From the NCBI GenBank assembly GCA_046294265.1, contig JBKBKC010000014.1, positions 1 to 64,000 of the forward strand: 64,000 nucleotides of DNA, written 5' to 3'. Position numbers and translations under genes: made by a program. Positions 32,401 through 41,871 of the stretch are shown one piece after another (positions within the stretch are counted from its first letter, which is position 1; every line of letters starts with the position of its first letter). The notes below the pieces were generated by a model. The model had not been told where the DNA came from, searched no databases, and worked only from the letters and a program-made list of their open reading frames with translations. The stretch is from JBKBKC01 sp046294265. Lineage in GTDB: Bacteria; Pseudomonadota; Alphaproteobacteria; Rhodobacterales; Rhodobacteraceae.

Positions 32401-33246
32401 TCAGGAGCGGGTGAACTGGCGCTGCAGGATCCGCAGGAGGGCGCGGTGCATGGGGGCCGTGCGGTGGCGCAGGTGGGTGGCGGCATGGACCGGCTGGCCG
32501 ATGACCGGCGCATCCGTGACGCGGCGCAGCGCGGGGGCAAGGGCGCGCGCCGTGGCCTCCAGCAGATAGGCGGTGCCGCCCAGCGTGGCGAGGAGGGCTG
32601 CCACCGCCGCCGACTGGCCGGAGGCGAGGGGCGCATCGGCGATGCCGGGCAGGGCGGCGGTCTGGGCGGTGGCGAAGGCGGGGGCGTAGTTGGCGCGGAT
32701 GAGCCGGACGGGGGCGATGTCGGCCAGGCGATCACCTTCCGTCGAGACGAGGACATATCGCGCTTCGCCCAGCGTGGTGAAATGCAGGTCGGGGCCCGGG
32801 TGGGGGGTGAAGAGGATCGCGAAATCGAGCCGCCCCTCGGCCAGGTCGCGGCACATCTGGGCGGAATAGTCGGGCTCGATATACAGCGCCACATCGGGCA
32901 GGGCGCGGCGGAAGCCCTGCACCCAGTCGCCCAAGCCTTGAGACGCGAGGTCGGACTGGATGCCGATGCGCAGTTGCAGGGCGGCCTCGCCCGTGGGGGT
33001 AACGGCGCGGCGCGCCTCGGCCATGGCGTGGCGTAGGGCGCGCGCGTGGGGGGCGAATTTCAGCCCTTCGGTGGTGAGATGGGCGCCTGCGCGCGAACGG
33101 GTGAAAAGCCGCGCGCCGAGGTGGGATTCCAGCGCCGCGATGCGGGCCGAGACGGTGGACTGCGTGAGGCCCTGGCGGTCGGCGGTGCGGTGGAAGCTGC
33201 CGCTGTCGCAGAGGTCGAGGAAGGTGGCGATCTGGTCGGGGTGCAC
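32401..33246 (-). CDS. LysR-family transcriptional regulator of the amine cluster
   Basis: A 281-residue LysR protein. The helix-turn-helix is at about 1-60 (GSFHRTADRQGLTQSTVSAR) and a substrate-binding domain follows. GTG 33246 has GGAGG nine bases upstream; a second in-frame GTG at 33273 lacks a ribosome site. It is divergent from the first dimethylglycine dehydrogenase-like gene, with about 160 bases and a dispersed element between them. It is the likely regulator of that cluster, though its inducer is not evident. Confidence 0.87.
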   Translation of the reverse strand: MHPDQIATFLDLCDSGSFHRTADRQGLTQSTVSARIAALESHLGARLFTRSRAGAHLTTEGLKFAPHARALRHAMAEARRAVTPTGEAALQLRIGIQSDLASQGLGDWVQGFRRALPDVALYIEPDYSAQMCRDLAEGRLDFAILFTPHPGPDLHFTTLGEARYVLVSTEGDRLADIAPVRLIRANYAPAFATAQTAALPGIADAPLASGQSAAVAALLATLGGTAYLLEATARALAPALRRVTDAPVIGQPVHAATHLRHRTAPMHRALLRILQRQFTRS

Positions 33247-33258
33247 GGGTGGCGGCCT

Positions 33259-33310
33259 CCGGGGGTTTTCCACCCCCGGACCCCCGGAGGATATTTGGGG
33301 ACAGAAGAAG
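33259..33310 (+). repeat. Dispersed intergenic element, copy D
   Basis: Hairpin CCGGGGGT TTTCC ACCCCCGG at 33259-33279, then GGAGGATATTTGGGGACAGA and AGAAG at 33286-33310. It lies in a divergent promoter region and carries the GGAGG used by the LysR gene on the other strand. Confidence 0.7.
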
Positions 33311-33403
33311 CGTGATCGGATGTTTCGATCAATAGGCGGGTTTGCGGCGAATTGCCAGCGGGCCGCGGCGGGCCGATGATGGGGCAGGTGATCGGGGGGC
33401 GAG

Positions 33404-35842
33404 ATGGCGGATTTGCCGGGGCATGTGCGGGTGGCGGTGATCGGGGGCGGGGCCGTGGGGGCCTCGTGTCTTTACCATCTGGCGAAGGCGGGATGGACGG
33501 ATGCGCTGCTCTTGGAGGCCAATGAGCTGACGAGCGGGTCCACCTGGCATGCGGCGGGGAATGTGCCGACGTTCAGCGCGTCCTGGTCCATCATGAACAT
33601 GCAGCGCTATTCGGCGGGGTTGTATCGGGGGCTGGGCGAGGCTGTCGATTATCCGATGAATTATCATGTCACCGGGTCGGTGCGGCTGGGGCATACGGGG
33701 GAGCGGCGGCGGGAGTTTGCGCGGGTCGTGGGGATGGGACGCTATCAGGGGATGGATCTGGAGCTTCTCGATCCTTCCGAGGTGCGCGGGCGCTATCCGT
33801 TTCTGGAGACGCATGACCTGAGTGCGGCGCTTTACGATCCCTATGACGGGGATATCGACCCCGCGCAGTTGACGCAGGCCCTGGCCAAGGGCGCGCGGGG
33901 GATGGGGGCGCGGATCGAGCGGTTCTGTCCGGTGCCGGGCGTGCGGCGCGAGGGCGACCTGTGGGTGCTGGAGACGCCCAAGGGCGAGGTGCGGGCCGAG
34001 GTGGTGGTCAATGCGGCCGGGTTCCGCGCGGCCGAGGTGGGGGCGATGTTCGGCCGCCGGGTGCCGATGATGGTGATGAGCCATCAGTATCTGCTGTTCG
34101 ACACGATCCCCGAGTTGGAGGCCTGGTCCAAGGGCGAGGGCAGGAAGCTGCCGCTGCTGCGCGATGTGGATTCGAGCTATTACCTGCGGCAGGAGAAGAT
34201 GGGGTTCAACCTGGGCCCCTATGAGAACCCCTGCCGGGCGCATTGGGCGACGCCCGACGATCCGATGCCCGCCGATTTCGCGTTCCAGTTGTTCCCGGAT
34301 GACCTCGACCGGCTGGAATGGTGGATCGAGGATGCGGCGCGGCGGGTGCCCCTGTTGGCCGAGGCGCGGCTGACGAAGGTGATCAACGGGCCGATCCCCT
34401 ACACGCCCGATGGCAACCCCCTGATCGGGCCGATGCCGGGGGTGCCCAATGCGTTCGAGGCCTGCGTGTTCACCTTTGGCATCTGTCAGGCCGGGGGTGC
34501 GGGGAAGGTGCTGGCGGAATGGGTGACAGAAGGCGGCACGGAATGGGACATGTGGTCCTGCGATCCGCGCCGCTTCACCGGGTTCGAGGATCACGATTAC
34601 TGCGTGGCCAAGGGGATGGAGGTGTACGGGCATGAATATGCCATCCATTTCCCGCATCATGCCTGGCCTGCGGGGCGCGGCAAGAAGCTGTCGCCGGTGC
34701 ATGCGCGGCTGGCGGCGGCTGGGGCGCAGTTCGGCGCCTTCAACGGGTGGGAGCGCGCACTGTGGTTCGCGCGGCCCGGAGATGACACGCGCGAGGCGGC
34801 GCAGCGGACCTGGAACCGGGACGGTCCCTGGGCGGGGGCGGTGGCCGAGGAATGCGCGGCCGTGCGCGATGGCTGCGGCATCCTGGACCTGCCGGGGTTC
34901 TCGCGCTTCCGGGTGACGGGGCCGGGGGTTGCGGAGTGGCTTGCGGGGCAGATCACGGGCCGGGTGCCGGGCGTGGGGCGGCTGGGCCTGGGGTATTTCG
35001 CGGATGACCGGGGGCGGATCGTCACCGAGATGTCGGTGGCGCGGCTGGGCGAGGAGGAGCTTTTGCTCATCACCGCCTCGGTGGCGCAGATGCATGACCG
35101 GGAATGGCTGGAGGCGACGCTGCCCGCGGGGGTGACCCTGGTGGACGAGACGGATGCCTGGTCCTGCCAGATCGTCACGGGGCCGCGGGCGCGCGATGTG
35201 TTGGCCTTCTGCGGCGCGGACCTCACGCGGCCCTGGCTGACCTGGCAGGCGGCGCGGATCGCCGGGGCAGAGGTCATGCTGCTGCGCGTGTCCTTCGCGG
35301 GCGAGCTGGGCTGGGAGGTGCATGCGCGGCTGGACGACATGGCGGCGGTGCGTGACGCGATCGAGGCGGCGGGCGCGCCCCACGGCTTGCGCCCCTTTGG
35401 CATGTTCGCGCTGGATGCCCTGCGGATCGAGAAGGGCTATCGCGCGTGGAAGGGCGACCTTTCCACCGATTACACGGTGTTGCAGGGGGGCCTGGAACGA
35501 TTTGTCGATTGGGGCAAGGGGGATTTCCGCGGCCGCGCGGCGTTGGAGGTTGAGCGGCAGGCAGGGGCGGCGAAGCGATTCGTGGCGATGGAGGTTGAGC
35601 CGGGCGACAGCGATCCGCCCTACATGTCCACGATCTGGCAGGCGGACGCGGTGGTGGGCGAGGTGACTTCGGCCGCATGGGGGCACCGGGTGGGGGCCTG
35701 CGTGGCGCTGGGCGTGGTTCGGGCGGACCTTGCGGTTCCGGGGCAGGCGCTGGAGGTCGAGGTGTTCGGAGCCCGGCGCGCGGCGGTGGTGTGCGGCGAT
35801 GGGGCCATCTGGGACCCGGCCAACGCAAGGATCCGCGCATGA
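33404..35842 (+). CDS. FAD-dependent dehydrogenase/GcvT fusion, dimethylglycine/sarcosine dehydrogenase-like (paralogue 1)
   Basis: An 812-residue protein with an N-terminal FAD oxidoreductase domain (GGGAVG at 14-19) and C-terminal aminomethyltransferase (GcvT) domains from about residue 430. His49 in STWHAAG is at the place where mammalian dimethylglycine dehydrogenase binds FAD covalently. Such enzymes oxidise an N-methyl group and hand the one-carbon unit to tetrahydrofolate. The exact substrate (dimethylglycine, sarcosine or another N-methyl compound) cannot be told from sequence. It overlaps the next gene by ATGA. Confidence 0.9.
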   Translation: MADLPGHVRVAVIGGGAVGASCLYHLAKAGWTDALLLEANELTSGSTWHAAGNVPTFSASWSIMNMQRYSAGLYRGLGEAVDYPMNYHVTGSVRLGHTGERRREFARVVGMGRYQGMDLELLDPSEVRGRYPFLETHDLSAALYDPYDGDIDPAQLTQALAKGARGMGARIERFCPVPGVRREGDLWVLETPKGEVRAEVVVNAAGFRAAEVGAMFGRRVPMMVMSHQYLLFDTIPELEAWSKGEGRKLPLLRDVDSSYYLRQEKMGFNLGPYENPCRAHWATPDDPMPADFAFQLFPDDLDRLEWWIEDAARRVPLLAEARLTKVINGPIPYTPDGNPLIGPMPGVPNAFEACVFTFGICQAGGAGKVLAEWVTEGGTEWDMWSCDPRRFTGFEDHDYCVAKGMEVYGHEYAIHFPHHAWPAGRGKKLSPVHARLAAAGAQFGAFNGWERALWFARPGDDTREAAQRTWNRDGPWAGAVAEECAAVRDGCGILDLPGFSRFRVTGPGVAEWLAGQITGRVPGVGRLGLGYFADDRGRIVTEMSVARLGEEELLLITASVAQMHDREWLEATLPAGVTLVDETDAWSCQIVTGPRARDVLAFCGADLTRPWLTWQAARIAGAEVMLLRVSFAGELGWEVHARLDDMAAVRDAIEAAGAPHGLRPFGMFALDALRIEKGYRAWKGDLSTDYTVLQGGLERFVDWGKGDFRGRAALEVERQAGAAKRFVAMEVEPGDSDPPYMSTIWQADAVVGEVTSAAWGHRVGACVALGVVRADLAVPGQALEVEVFGARRAAVVCGDGAIWDPANARIRA

Positions 35843-36867
35843 GCCTGCCCGCCACGATGTCGGGGGTGGTGCTGACCGGGCATGGCGGGCCGGAGGTGCT
35901 GCACTGGCGCGATGACCTGCCGGTGCCGGTGCCCGGGCCGGGGGAGGCTTTGGTGCAGGTTCTGGCCGCCGGGGTGAACGCGACCGACATCAACACGCGC
36001 GTCGGCTGGTATGGCAGCGGCGAGGCGGCCGGATGGGCGGGGGCGATGGCATTTCCGCGCATCCAGGGCAGTGACCTGTGCGGGCGGGTCGTGGCGGTCG
36101 GGCCGGGGGTGAAGGGGCTGATGGGCGCGCGGGTGATCTGTGCCACCAACCAGCCGGAGCCTTCGGACAAGAACCCGTTGGGCTTTGTCGCCATCGGGTC
36201 GGAGTATGACGGGGCCTTCGCGCAGTTCGTCCGTGTGCCGGCGCGGCATCTGCATGATGTGTCGCCATCGCCCCTGTCCGATGTTGAGATCGGCGCGATG
36301 CCCTGTGCCTTTGGCACGGCCTGGAACCTGATGCACCGGGCGGGGGTGGCAGCGGGGGAGCGGGTGCTGGTGACGGGGGCCTCGGGCGGCGTGGGGCTGG
36401 CGGCGGTGCAGATTGCGGTGGCGCGGGGGGCAAAGGTGACGGGGCAATGTTCGGCGGCCAAGGCGGGCGCGGTGCGGGCGTTGGGGGCGGGGGTGATCGA
36501 CCGGGGAGAGGTGCTGTCGGTGCAGGGGTTCGATGTGGTGATCGACGTGGTGGGTGGCGCGGGCTTTGCCGCGCGGCTGGCAGCACTTCGGCCCGGGGGG
36601 CGCTATGCGACCTCGGGCGCCGTGGGGGGGCCGGAGGTGACGGCGGACCTGCGCTTGGTCTATCTGAACGACCTGACGATTTTTGGCGCAACGCATCAGC
36701 CGCGCGCGGTTTTTGCCGGGCTGGTGGCGGCGGTCAACGCGGGGTCGCTGCGCCCGCTGGTGTCGCGCACCTATCCCTTGCGCGACATCGCGGCGGCGCA
36801 GGCCGATCTTGCGGCAGGGGTGCATCCCGGCAAGCTTGTCCTGATCCCGCCGGAGGTTGCAGCATGA
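35839..36867 (+). CDS. Zinc-free medium-chain dehydrogenase (quinone oxidoreductase-like)
   Basis: A 342-residue protein of the medium-chain dehydrogenase superfamily without the structural zinc Cys cluster. AGVNATDINTR near 50 and the nucleotide-binding TGASGGVGLAAVQ near 175 fit the quinone oxidoreductase/crotonyl-CoA reductase-like branch. Both ends overlap neighbours by ATGA, so it is translated with the two FAD/GcvT genes. Substrate unknown. Confidence 0.88.
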   Translation: MSLPATMSGVVLTGHGGPEVLHWRDDLPVPVPGPGEALVQVLAAGVNATDINTRVGWYGSGEAAGWAGAMAFPRIQGSDLCGRVVAVGPGVKGLMGARVICATNQPEPSDKNPLGFVAIGSEYDGAFAQFVRVPARHLHDVSPSPLSDVEIGAMPCAFGTAWNLMHRAGVAAGERVLVTGASGGVGLAAVQIAVARGAKVTGQCSAAKAGAVRALGAGVIDRGEVLSVQGFDVVIDVVGGAGFAARLAALRPGGRYATSGAVGGPEVTADLRLVYLNDLTIFGATHQPRAVFAGLVAAVNAGSLRPLVSRTYPLRDIAAAQADLAAGVHPGKLVLIPPEVAA

Positions 36868-39302
36868 CCCTGCCGGATCGCGCGCGTGTGGTGATCGTCG
36901 GCGGCGGCATTTCGGGGGCCTCGGTCGCCTGGCATCTGGCCGAGGCCGGGTGGACGGATGTGGTCCTGCTGGAACGAAAGCGCCTGACCAGCGGCACGAC
37001 CTGGCATGCCGCGGGTCTGATCGGGCAGTTGCGCGGGTCGGCCAACATGACCCGGCTGGCGCGCTATTCGGCGGACCTGTATCGGCGGCTGGAGGCGGAG
37101 ACGGGCGTGGCCACGGGGATGCGGCAGGTCGGGTCGATCTCGGTCGCGCTGACGGAGGGCCGGATGGAGGAGTTGCGGCGTCAGGCCACGGTCGCGCGCA
37201 TCTTCGGAGTGGATGTGGAGGAGGTTTCCACCGCGCAGGTCAAGGCGATGTATCCGCATCTGAATGTGGCGGGCGTGGTGGGGGGCGTGCATCTGCCGCT
37301 GGATGGCCAGTGCGATCCGGCCAACATCGCGATGGCATTGGCCAAGGGTGCCCGGATGCGGGGCGTGGCGATCCATGAGGGGGTGCGGGTGGCCCGCGTG
37401 ACCACGGCGGCGGGCCGGGTGACCGGGGTGGATTGGGAGGCGGGCGGCGAGGCGGGTCATATCGCGGCCGAGGTGGTGGTGAACTGCGGCGGCATGTGGG
37501 GGCGCGATCTGGCGGCGGCCAGCGGCGTGACGCTGCCCCTGCATGCGGCGGAGCATTTCTATCTGCTCACCGAACCTGTCGAGGGGCTGGGCCATCTGCC
37601 GGTGCTGCGGGTGCCGGACGAATGCGCCTATTACAAGTCGGACGCCGGCAAGATGATGGTCGGGTTCTTTGAACCGAAGGCCAAGCCCTGGGGAATGGGC
37701 GGCATCCGCCCCGATTTCGAGTTCGACACGCTGCCCGAGGATTGGGACCATGTGTCGGACGTGCTGGCGCTGGCGGCCGAGCGGATGCCGCTGTTCCAGA
37801 CCTCGGGCATCCATACCTTCTTCAACGGGCCGGAAAGTTTCACGCCCGATGACCGCTACTATCTGGGCGAGGTGCCGGAGCTGGGCGGATACTGGGTCGC
37901 GGCGGGGTATAATTCGGTCGGCATCGTGTCCTCGGGCGGGGCGGGGATGGCGCTGGCGCGCTGGATCGTCGATGGCGCCCCCCCCTTCGATCTGTGGGAG
38001 GTGGATATCCGCCGCGCCATGCCGTTCCAGCGCAACCGGCGCTATCTGCGGGAACGGGTGACCGAGACGCTGGGGCTGCTTTACGCGGACCACTGGCCTT
38101 ACCGCCAGATGGCGACCGCGCGGGGCGTGCGCCGGTCGCCGGTGCATCACCTGCTGGCGGAGCGCGGCGCGCGGTTCGGCGAGGTGGCGGGGTGGGAGCG
38201 GGCGAACTGGTTCGCCGGGGCCGGGGAAGAGGCCTATTCCTTCGGCTGGGATCGGCAGCCCTGGTTCGCGAACGTGCGGGCCGAGCACATGGCGGTGCGG
38301 GAAGGTGTCGCCTGTTTCGACATGACGAGCTTCGGCAAGATCCGGGTGGAGGGGCGGGATGCCTGCCGGTTCCTCGACCGGGTGTGTTCGGCGCGGATGG
38401 ATGTGGCGCCGGGGCGCATCGTCTATACCCTGATGCTGAACGAGCGGGGCGGGATCGAGGCGGATCTGACAGTCACAAGGCTGTCCGAGACGGCCTATCT
38501 GCTGGTGGTGGCGGGGGCGATGCTGACGCGGTGCCTGGCCTGGCTGCGCGGCCATGTCGGCGCGGATTTCGCCGTGGTCACGGATGTGACGGCGGGCGAG
38601 GCCTGTTTCGTGGTCATGGGGCCGCGGACCCGCGAGGTGATGGCGGGGATCAGCCCGGATGATTTCGGCAATGACGCCTTTCCCTTCGGCACGGCGCGCG
38701 AGATCGAGGCAGGGCTGGGCCTCGCGCGGGCGCATCGGGTGTCTTATGTGGGCGAGTTGGGGTGGGAACTGTATGTGCCCGCCGATCAGGCCGCCCATGT
38801 GTTCGAGGCGCTACTGGAGGCGGGGGCGCCTGCGGGGATGCGGCTGGCCGGCCTGCATGCGCTGGATACCTGCCGGATCGAAAAGGCGTTCCGCCACTGG
38901 GGCCATGACATCACCGACGAGGATCACGCGCTGGAGGCGGGGCTGGGCCATGCGGTGGCCACCAGGAAGGGCGATTTCATCGGGCGCGAGGCGGTGATCG
39001 CGCGGCGCGAGGCGGGCCTCGCGCGGCGGATGGTGCAGCTGCGCGTGCGGGACCCGGAGGTGATGCTTTACCACAACGAGGGGCTGGTGCGCGACGGGCG
39101 GATCGTCGGGCCGGTGACGAGCGCGGCCTACGGGCATTTCCTCGGCGGGTCCATCGGCATGGGCTATGTGCCCTGCGAAGGCGAGGGCGCGGAGGAAGTG
39201 CTGGCGTCGGCCTATGAGGTCGAGGTGGCGGGGGTGCGCCATGGCTGCGAGGTCAGCCTGGCCCCGATGTATGATCCCAAGGGCGAAAGGATGCGGGCAT
39301 GA
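36864..39302 (+). CDS. FAD-dependent dehydrogenase/GcvT fusion, dimethylglycine/sarcosine dehydrogenase-like (paralogue 2)
   Basis: Also 812 residues, built like its neighbour: GGGISG at 13-18, TTWHAAG with His48 as possible covalent FAD site, and GcvT domains in the C-terminal half (SYVGELGWELYV, DTCRIEKAFRHWG). The two proteins differ throughout, so they are old paralogues and probably act on different N-methylated intermediates. CGGAGG precedes the ATG inside the previous gene. Confidence 0.9.
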   Translation: MTLPDRARVVIVGGGISGASVAWHLAEAGWTDVVLLERKRLTSGTTWHAAGLIGQLRGSANMTRLARYSADLYRRLEAETGVATGMRQVGSISVALTEGRMEELRRQATVARIFGVDVEEVSTAQVKAMYPHLNVAGVVGGVHLPLDGQCDPANIAMALAKGARMRGVAIHEGVRVARVTTAAGRVTGVDWEAGGEAGHIAAEVVVNCGGMWGRDLAAASGVTLPLHAAEHFYLLTEPVEGLGHLPVLRVPDECAYYKSDAGKMMVGFFEPKAKPWGMGGIRPDFEFDTLPEDWDHVSDVLALAAERMPLFQTSGIHTFFNGPESFTPDDRYYLGEVPELGGYWVAAGYNSVGIVSSGGAGMALARWIVDGAPPFDLWEVDIRRAMPFQRNRRYLRERVTETLGLLYADHWPYRQMATARGVRRSPVHHLLAERGARFGEVAGWERANWFAGAGEEAYSFGWDRQPWFANVRAEHMAVREGVACFDMTSFGKIRVEGRDACRFLDRVCSARMDVAPGRIVYTLMLNERGGIEADLTVTRLSETAYLLVVAGAMLTRCLAWLRGHVGADFAVVTDVTAGEACFVVMGPRTREVMAGISPDDFGNDAFPFGTAREIEAGLGLARAHRVSYVGELGWELYVPADQAAHVFEALLEAGAPAGMRLAGLHALDTCRIEKAFRHWGHDITDEDHALEAGLGHAVATRKGDFIGREAVIARREAGLARRMVQLRVRDPEVMLYHNEGLVRDGRIVGPVTSAAYGHFLGGSIGMGYVPCEGEGAEEVLASAYEVEVAGVRHGCEVSLAPMYDPKGERMRA

Positions 39303-40120
39303 GCGGGCGTCACGAGGTCTTTGCCGACCTGCACGCATCGGGCTGTTTCGTGTTGCCGAACCCCTGGGATGCGGGATCGGCGCGGATGATGGCGGCGATG
39401 GGGGCGGTGGCCTTGGCGTCGAGTTCGGCCGCGCATGCCTTCACGCTGGGGCGGCCGGATATGGGCGGGGTGAGCCGGGACGAGGCCTTGGCCCATGCCG
39501 AGAGCTTGGTCGCGGCGACCGCACTGCCGGTGTCGGGCGATTTCGAGAACGGCTTTGCCGATGACCCGGAGGGCGTGGCCGAGACGGTGCGGCTGGCGGC
39601 AGAGGTCGGGCTGTCGGGCTGTTCCATCGAGGATACTGCGATGGTGCCGGGCAACCCCGCCTACGGGCGCGATCTGGCGGTGGAGCGGGTGCGCGCGGGT
39701 GTGGCGGCGGCGCGGAGGCTGGGGCGGCCCTTCGTCTTTTGCGCGCGGGCGGACGGGGTGATGAACGGCAGTTACGGGATGGAAGAGGGGATCGCGCGGT
39801 TGCAGGCCTATGAGGCGGCGGGTGCGGATTGCCTTTATCTGCCGGTGCCACCCGACCTGGCGGCTTTGCAGCAGGTGATGGGGGCGGTACGCGCCCCGGT
39901 GAATGTGCTCGCGGCGGGCTTCGTGCGGGCGATGAGCGTGGCAGAGCTTGCCACCTTCGGGGTGCGGCGGATCTCGACGGGCAGCCAGGTCGCGCGGGTG
40001 ACCCATGCGGCGATCCGGGACTCCATGGCGGCGATGCTGGGTCCGGGGTCGTTCATTCCCCTGCGGGGGGCGGCAGACGGGGACGAGATCGATGCGATGC
40101 TGGGACGTGGCGCGGGCTGA
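39299..40120 (+). CDS. Isocitrate lyase/PEP mutase superfamily protein
   Basis: A 273-residue TIM-barrel enzyme of the ICL/PEP mutase group, with SGDFENGF near 80, CSIEDTAMVPG near 110 and FVFCARADG near 145. Relatives include oxaloacetate decarboxylases, methylisocitrate lyases and phosphonate enzymes. Motifs here do not single one out. The ATGA overlap with the preceding FAD/GcvT gene ties it to the same operon, perhaps to split a C4 or C5 product of the pathway. Confidence 0.84.
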   Translation: MSGRHEVFADLHASGCFVLPNPWDAGSARMMAAMGAVALASSSAAHAFTLGRPDMGGVSRDEALAHAESLVAATALPVSGDFENGFADDPEGVAETVRLAAEVGLSGCSIEDTAMVPGNPAYGRDLAVERVRAGVAAARRLGRPFVFCARADGVMNGSYGMEEGIARLQAYEAAGADCLYLPVPPDLAALQQVMGAVRAPVNVLAAGFVRAMSVAELATFGVRRISTGSQVARVTHAAIRDSMAAMLGPGSFIPLRGAADGDEIDAMLGRGAG

Positions 40121-40128
40121 GCCTTCGG

Positions 40129-40293
40129 GAGCGGGGGGGGGGCCCCCCCCCCCCCCCCGGATATTTTGGACAAAAAAAAACGGGGGCGGGGGCAAAGNNN
40201 NNNNNNNGGGTTGGGGGGGGGGGGGGGGGGCGGGCGGCGGGGGGGGGGGGCCCCCCCCCCCCCACCCCCGGGATATTTGAGGACAGAAGAAAG
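40129..40293 (+). repeat. Duplicated dispersed element flanking a scaffold gap (copies E1 and E2)
   Basis: Two versions of the dispersed element flank ten Ns at 40198-40207. E1 has CCGGATATTTTGGACAAAAA at about 40157-40176. E2 has GGGATATTTGAGGACAGAAG at 40270-40289. Each follows a long G run then a C run. E1 looks like a homopolymer-damaged copy of E2. The gap is therefore probably an assembly artefact in which one element is shown twice. Confidence 0.7.
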
Positions 40294-40307
40294 CAGGGGT
40301 CAGGGAC

Positions 40308-41864
40308 ATGAGTGACGAGGTTTGCGCCCCGGTGGCGGCGCGCGAGGGGCGGGCGCGGGGCGGGCGGGCGGCGCGGGTGGCGGCGCGTGCGGCGCCCCTG
40401 AGCGAGGCGATGCGTCCGGTGCGGGCGGGTCTGTCGGGCGGGCAGTATCGCCCACTGACGGAGGAGGGGGTCGCGCGCATCCATGCGGCGGCGCTCGAGG
40501 CGCTGGAGGTGATCGGGCTGGCGAATGCGCCGCCCTCGGGCGTGGCGATCCTGACCGGGGCGGGGGCGATCTTGGGCGAGGACGGGCGCATCCGGTTCCC
40601 GCGCGCGCTGGTCGAGGACATGCTGGCGGTGGCGGCGCGCGACATCACGCTGTTTGCGCGCGAGGACCGGCATGACCTGCATCTGTCGGGGTCGCGCGTG
40701 CATTTCGGAACGGCGGGGGCGGCGGTGCATGTGGTGGATGTGGAGCGCGGCGCGTATCGCGATAGCACAGCGCAGGATCTGTATGACGCGGCGCGGCTGA
40801 CGCAGCATCTGGACAATGTGCATTTCTTCCAGCGCGCCATGGTCTGCCGCGACGTGCTCGACAATTTCGACATGGATATCAACACGCTCTATGCCTGTCT
40901 TGCGGGCACGACCAAGCATGTGGGCACATCGTTCTCGGACCCGTCGCATGTCGCGGGGTGCTTTGAGTTGCTGCATATGGTGGCGGGGGGTGAGGCGGCC
41001 TGGCGGGCGCGGCCCTTTGTCAGCAATTCCAACTGTTTCGTCGTGCCGCCGATGAAGTTTGCCGAGGAAAGCTGCACCACGATGGAGGCCTGCATCCGGG
41101 CGGGGATGCAGGTGCTGTTGCTCAGCGCGGGGCAGGCGGGGGCGACGGCGCCCGCGCCGATCGCACTGGCCATCGTGCAGGCGGTGGCGGAGTGTCTGGC
41201 AGGGGTGGTCTATGTGAATGCCATGGCGCCGGGGCATCCGGCGATCTTTGGCACCTGGCCCTTTGTCAGCGACCTGCGCACGGGGGCGATGAGCGGGGGA
41301 AGCGCTGAGCAGGCGCTGCTGACCGCCGGTTGCGCGCAGATGCACCGGTTTTATGGCCTGCCCGGCGGGGCGGCGAGCGGCATTTCGGATGCCAAGCTGC
41401 CCGACATGCAGGCCGGGTGGGAGCAGGGGATCACCAATGTGCTTGCGGGCCTCTCGGGGCTGAACATGTGTTACGAGGCGGTGGGGATGCATGCCTCGCT
41501 TCTGGGATTTTGTCTGGAAAGCCTGGTGCTTGGGGATGACATCCTGGGGCAGGTGCTGCGTTGCGTGCGGGGGATCGAGGTGACCGAGGACAAGGTGAGC
41601 ATCGACGCGATGAAGGAGGCCTGTCTGGGGGGGCCGGGCCATTATCTCGGCGCGGGCCAGACGCTGAGCCTGATGCAGACGGAATACATCTATCCTGCCG
41701 TCGGCAATCGGATGAGCCCCAAGGAGTGGAACGAGGCGGGGCGGCCCCTGTTGCTGAGCGCGGCGATTGCGCGCAAGAATGCGATTCTGGCGCGGGCGGG
41801 CTGTCAGGTCTCACCCGAGATCGACGCCGCGGTGCGCGCGAAGTTCAACATCCATTTTCGGTGA
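40308..41864 (+). CDS. Trimethylamine methyltransferase (MttB) family protein, non-pyrrolysine
   Basis: A 518-residue MttB-family protein with no in-frame UAG, so it belongs to the non-pyrrolysine branch. Characterised members demethylate quaternary amines such as glycine betaine, proline betaine or carnitine onto a corrinoid protein. The first 35 residues are Arg/Ala/Gly-rich. Conserved patches are FGTAGAAVHVVD, VPPMKFAEESC and GPGHYLGAGQTL. No corrinoid protein or corrinoid-folate methyltransferase gene is next to it. In this aerobe the acceptor is uncertain. Confidence 0.9.
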   Translation: MSDEVCAPVAAREGRARGGRAARVAARAAPLSEAMRPVRAGLSGGQYRPLTEEGVARIHAAALEALEVIGLANAPPSGVAILTGAGAILGEDGRIRFPRALVEDMLAVAARDITLFAREDRHDLHLSGSRVHFGTAGAAVHVVDVERGAYRDSTAQDLYDAARLTQHLDNVHFFQRAMVCRDVLDNFDMDINTLYACLAGTTKHVGTSFSDPSHVAGCFELLHMVAGGEAAWRARPFVSNSNCFVVPPMKFAEESCTTMEACIRAGMQVLLLSAGQAGATAPAPIALAIVQAVAECLAGVVYVNAMAPGHPAIFGTWPFVSDLRTGAMSGGSAEQALLTAGCAQMHRFYGLPGGAASGISDAKLPDMQAGWEQGITNVLAGLSGLNMCYEAVGMHASLLGFCLESLVLGDDILGQVLRCVRGIEVTEDKVSIDAMKEACLGGPGHYLGAGQTLSLMQTEYIYPAVGNRMSPKEWNEAGRPLLLSAAIARKNAILARAGCQVSPEIDAAVRAKFNIHFR

Positions 41865-41871
41865 GGATAGA

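Noticed and set aside
33329..35686. 785-codon minus-strand frame opposite the first FAD/GcvT gene
   Set aside because: Shadow of the real gene, rich in His, Arg and Pro, without recognisable domains.
41200..41864. Possible pyrrolysine codon in the MttB-family gene
   Set aside because: The frame runs from 40308 to 41864 with no internal TAG, so it is a non-pyrrolysine homologue.
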